Assembly (NCBI GenBank): GCA_030637245.1
Contig: DAOVVI010000003.1
Span: 1 to 14,484 of the forward strand
Source: Cyclobacteriaceae bacterium
Lineage (GTDB): Bacteria; Bacteroidota; Bacteroidia; Cytophagales; Cyclobacteriaceae
Direction of reading: 5' to 3'
DNA: 14,484 bases
In this document: positions 14,092-14,484 of the stretch, in pieces
How positions within the stretch are numbered: the stretch's first letter is position 1
Layout of the letters: every line of letters begins with the position of its first letter
Notes under the pieces: generated by a model
What the model was told of the DNA's origin: nothing
The model's database searches: none
Seen by the model: the letters and a program-made list of their open reading frames with translations, nothing else
Translations under genes and position numbers: made by a program

Positions 14092-14484
14092 ATGGGTACA
14101 TCCACCTCGGTAAAAATTCAAAAAAAAACGGACATAGATGAGTATGTCACCATTCACCTACCCTCCTCGAAAAGCGAGAGCAACAGGGCATTGATCATCA
14201 ATTCCTTTGCCGATGGCAAACTGAATAATCTTTCAGAAGCCAGGGATACTCAAACTATGCTCAGGTTGCTGAAATCTGATGAAAAGGAATTGAATGTATT
14301 GGATGCCGGAACTACAATGCGTTTTCTTGTGGCCTACTTCGCGCTCACCAATCAAAATAAAATATTGACAGGTACGCCACGAATGTGCGAGCGACCCATT
14401 GGCATTTTAGTAAATGCATTACGGGAGCTTGGTGCACATATTGAATATCTTGGTGTAGATGGCTTTCCTCCTTTAGAAACTAAA
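14092..14484 (+). CDS. aroA: EPSP synthase, N-terminal part (cut by window end)
   Basis: 3-Phosphoshikimate 1-carboxyvinyltransferase joins phosphoenolpyruvate to shikimate 3-phosphate, the sixth step towards chorismate. Only the first 131 codons are inside the window; the reading frame is open to the last base. The N-terminus shows LPSSKSESNRALII (23-36), the shikimate-phosphate-binding region that is usually PGSKSxSNRAL, then DAGTTMRFL (71-79; usually NAGTAMR), and TGTPRMCERPIGILVNALRE (93-112), all in the expected order. Start at the ATG at 14092, preceded by a strongly AT-rich 150-bp stretch that probably holds its own promoter, because an opposite-strand ORF separates it from aroB. Class assignment from the fragment is not attempted. 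Confidence 0.95.
   Translation, partial: MGTSTSVKIQKKTDIDEYVTIHLPSSKSESNRALIINSFADGKLNNLSEARDTQTMLRLLKSDEKELNVLDAGTTMRFLVAYFALTNQNKILTGTPRMCERPIGILVNALRELGAHIEYLGVDGFPPLETK

Noticed and set aside
1..14484. CRISPR array, tRNA/rRNA genes, defence or toxin-antitoxin system, riboswitch
   Set aside because: No regularly spaced repeats, no cloverleaf or rRNA-like sequence, and no defence-type proteins were recognised on either strand.

Overview
The window looks like chromosomal DNA from a member of the Bacteroidota, probably a Cytophagales-like lineage. The DNA is AT-rich. Shine-Dalgarno sequences are mostly absent before the start codons. The one good promoter candidate fits the Bacteroidota form (TTTG, about 19 bases, TAnnTTTG). 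The gene content (Nif3 plus C4 zinc-ribbon pair, a cysteine-containing ferrochelatase, a DAHP synthase/chorismate mutase fusion before aroB) also fits that phylum. These are inferences from protein and motif recognition; no database was searched.

Layout, left to right. (1) 41-1102, minus: a complete tyrosine recombinase, divergent from the next gene and possibly the edge of a mobile element lying left of the window. (2) 1185-4550, plus: a Nif3-family metal protein, a coiled-coil C4 zinc-ribbon protein 6 bp later, then an exported TPR protein whose signal-peptide region overlaps a textbook intrinsic terminator. (3) 4551-4886: a convergent intergenic gap with a near-perfect 21-bp-arm palindrome. 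(4) 4887-5915, minus: ferrochelatase (hemH), divergent from a family 2 glycosyltransferase (5976-6914), which converges on a DUF819 membrane protein (6923-8182, minus). (5) 8183-8484: a repeat-rich spacer with low-complexity repeats, a direct repeat and a GC-rich hairpin. (6) 8485-9936, minus: isocitrate dehydrogenase of the long, C-terminally extended type, whose cofactor motif suggests NAD+. (7) 9937-10368: an AT-rich spacer with two overlapping inverted repeats. (8) 10369-11544, minus: monofunctional proline dehydrogenase, divergent from (9) the aromatic pathway block: DAHP synthase/chorismate mutase (11621-12721), aroB overlapping it by 14 bp (12708-13760), a possible small membrane protein on the opposite strand (13757-13942), and aroA (from 14092, cut by the window end).

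Functionally this is mostly housekeeping metabolism. Shikimate pathway steps 1, 2 and 6 plus chorismate mutase sit together. Proline dehydrogenase and isocitrate dehydrogenase feed and run the glutamate/2-oxoglutarate part of central metabolism, and hemH makes protoheme. I do not see a defence system, CRISPR array, RNA gene, biosynthetic cluster or prophage. The most interesting items are non-coding: a candidate recombinase promoter enclosed by short inverted repeats, a terminator overlapping a signal-peptide coding region, and the palindromic intergenic elements.
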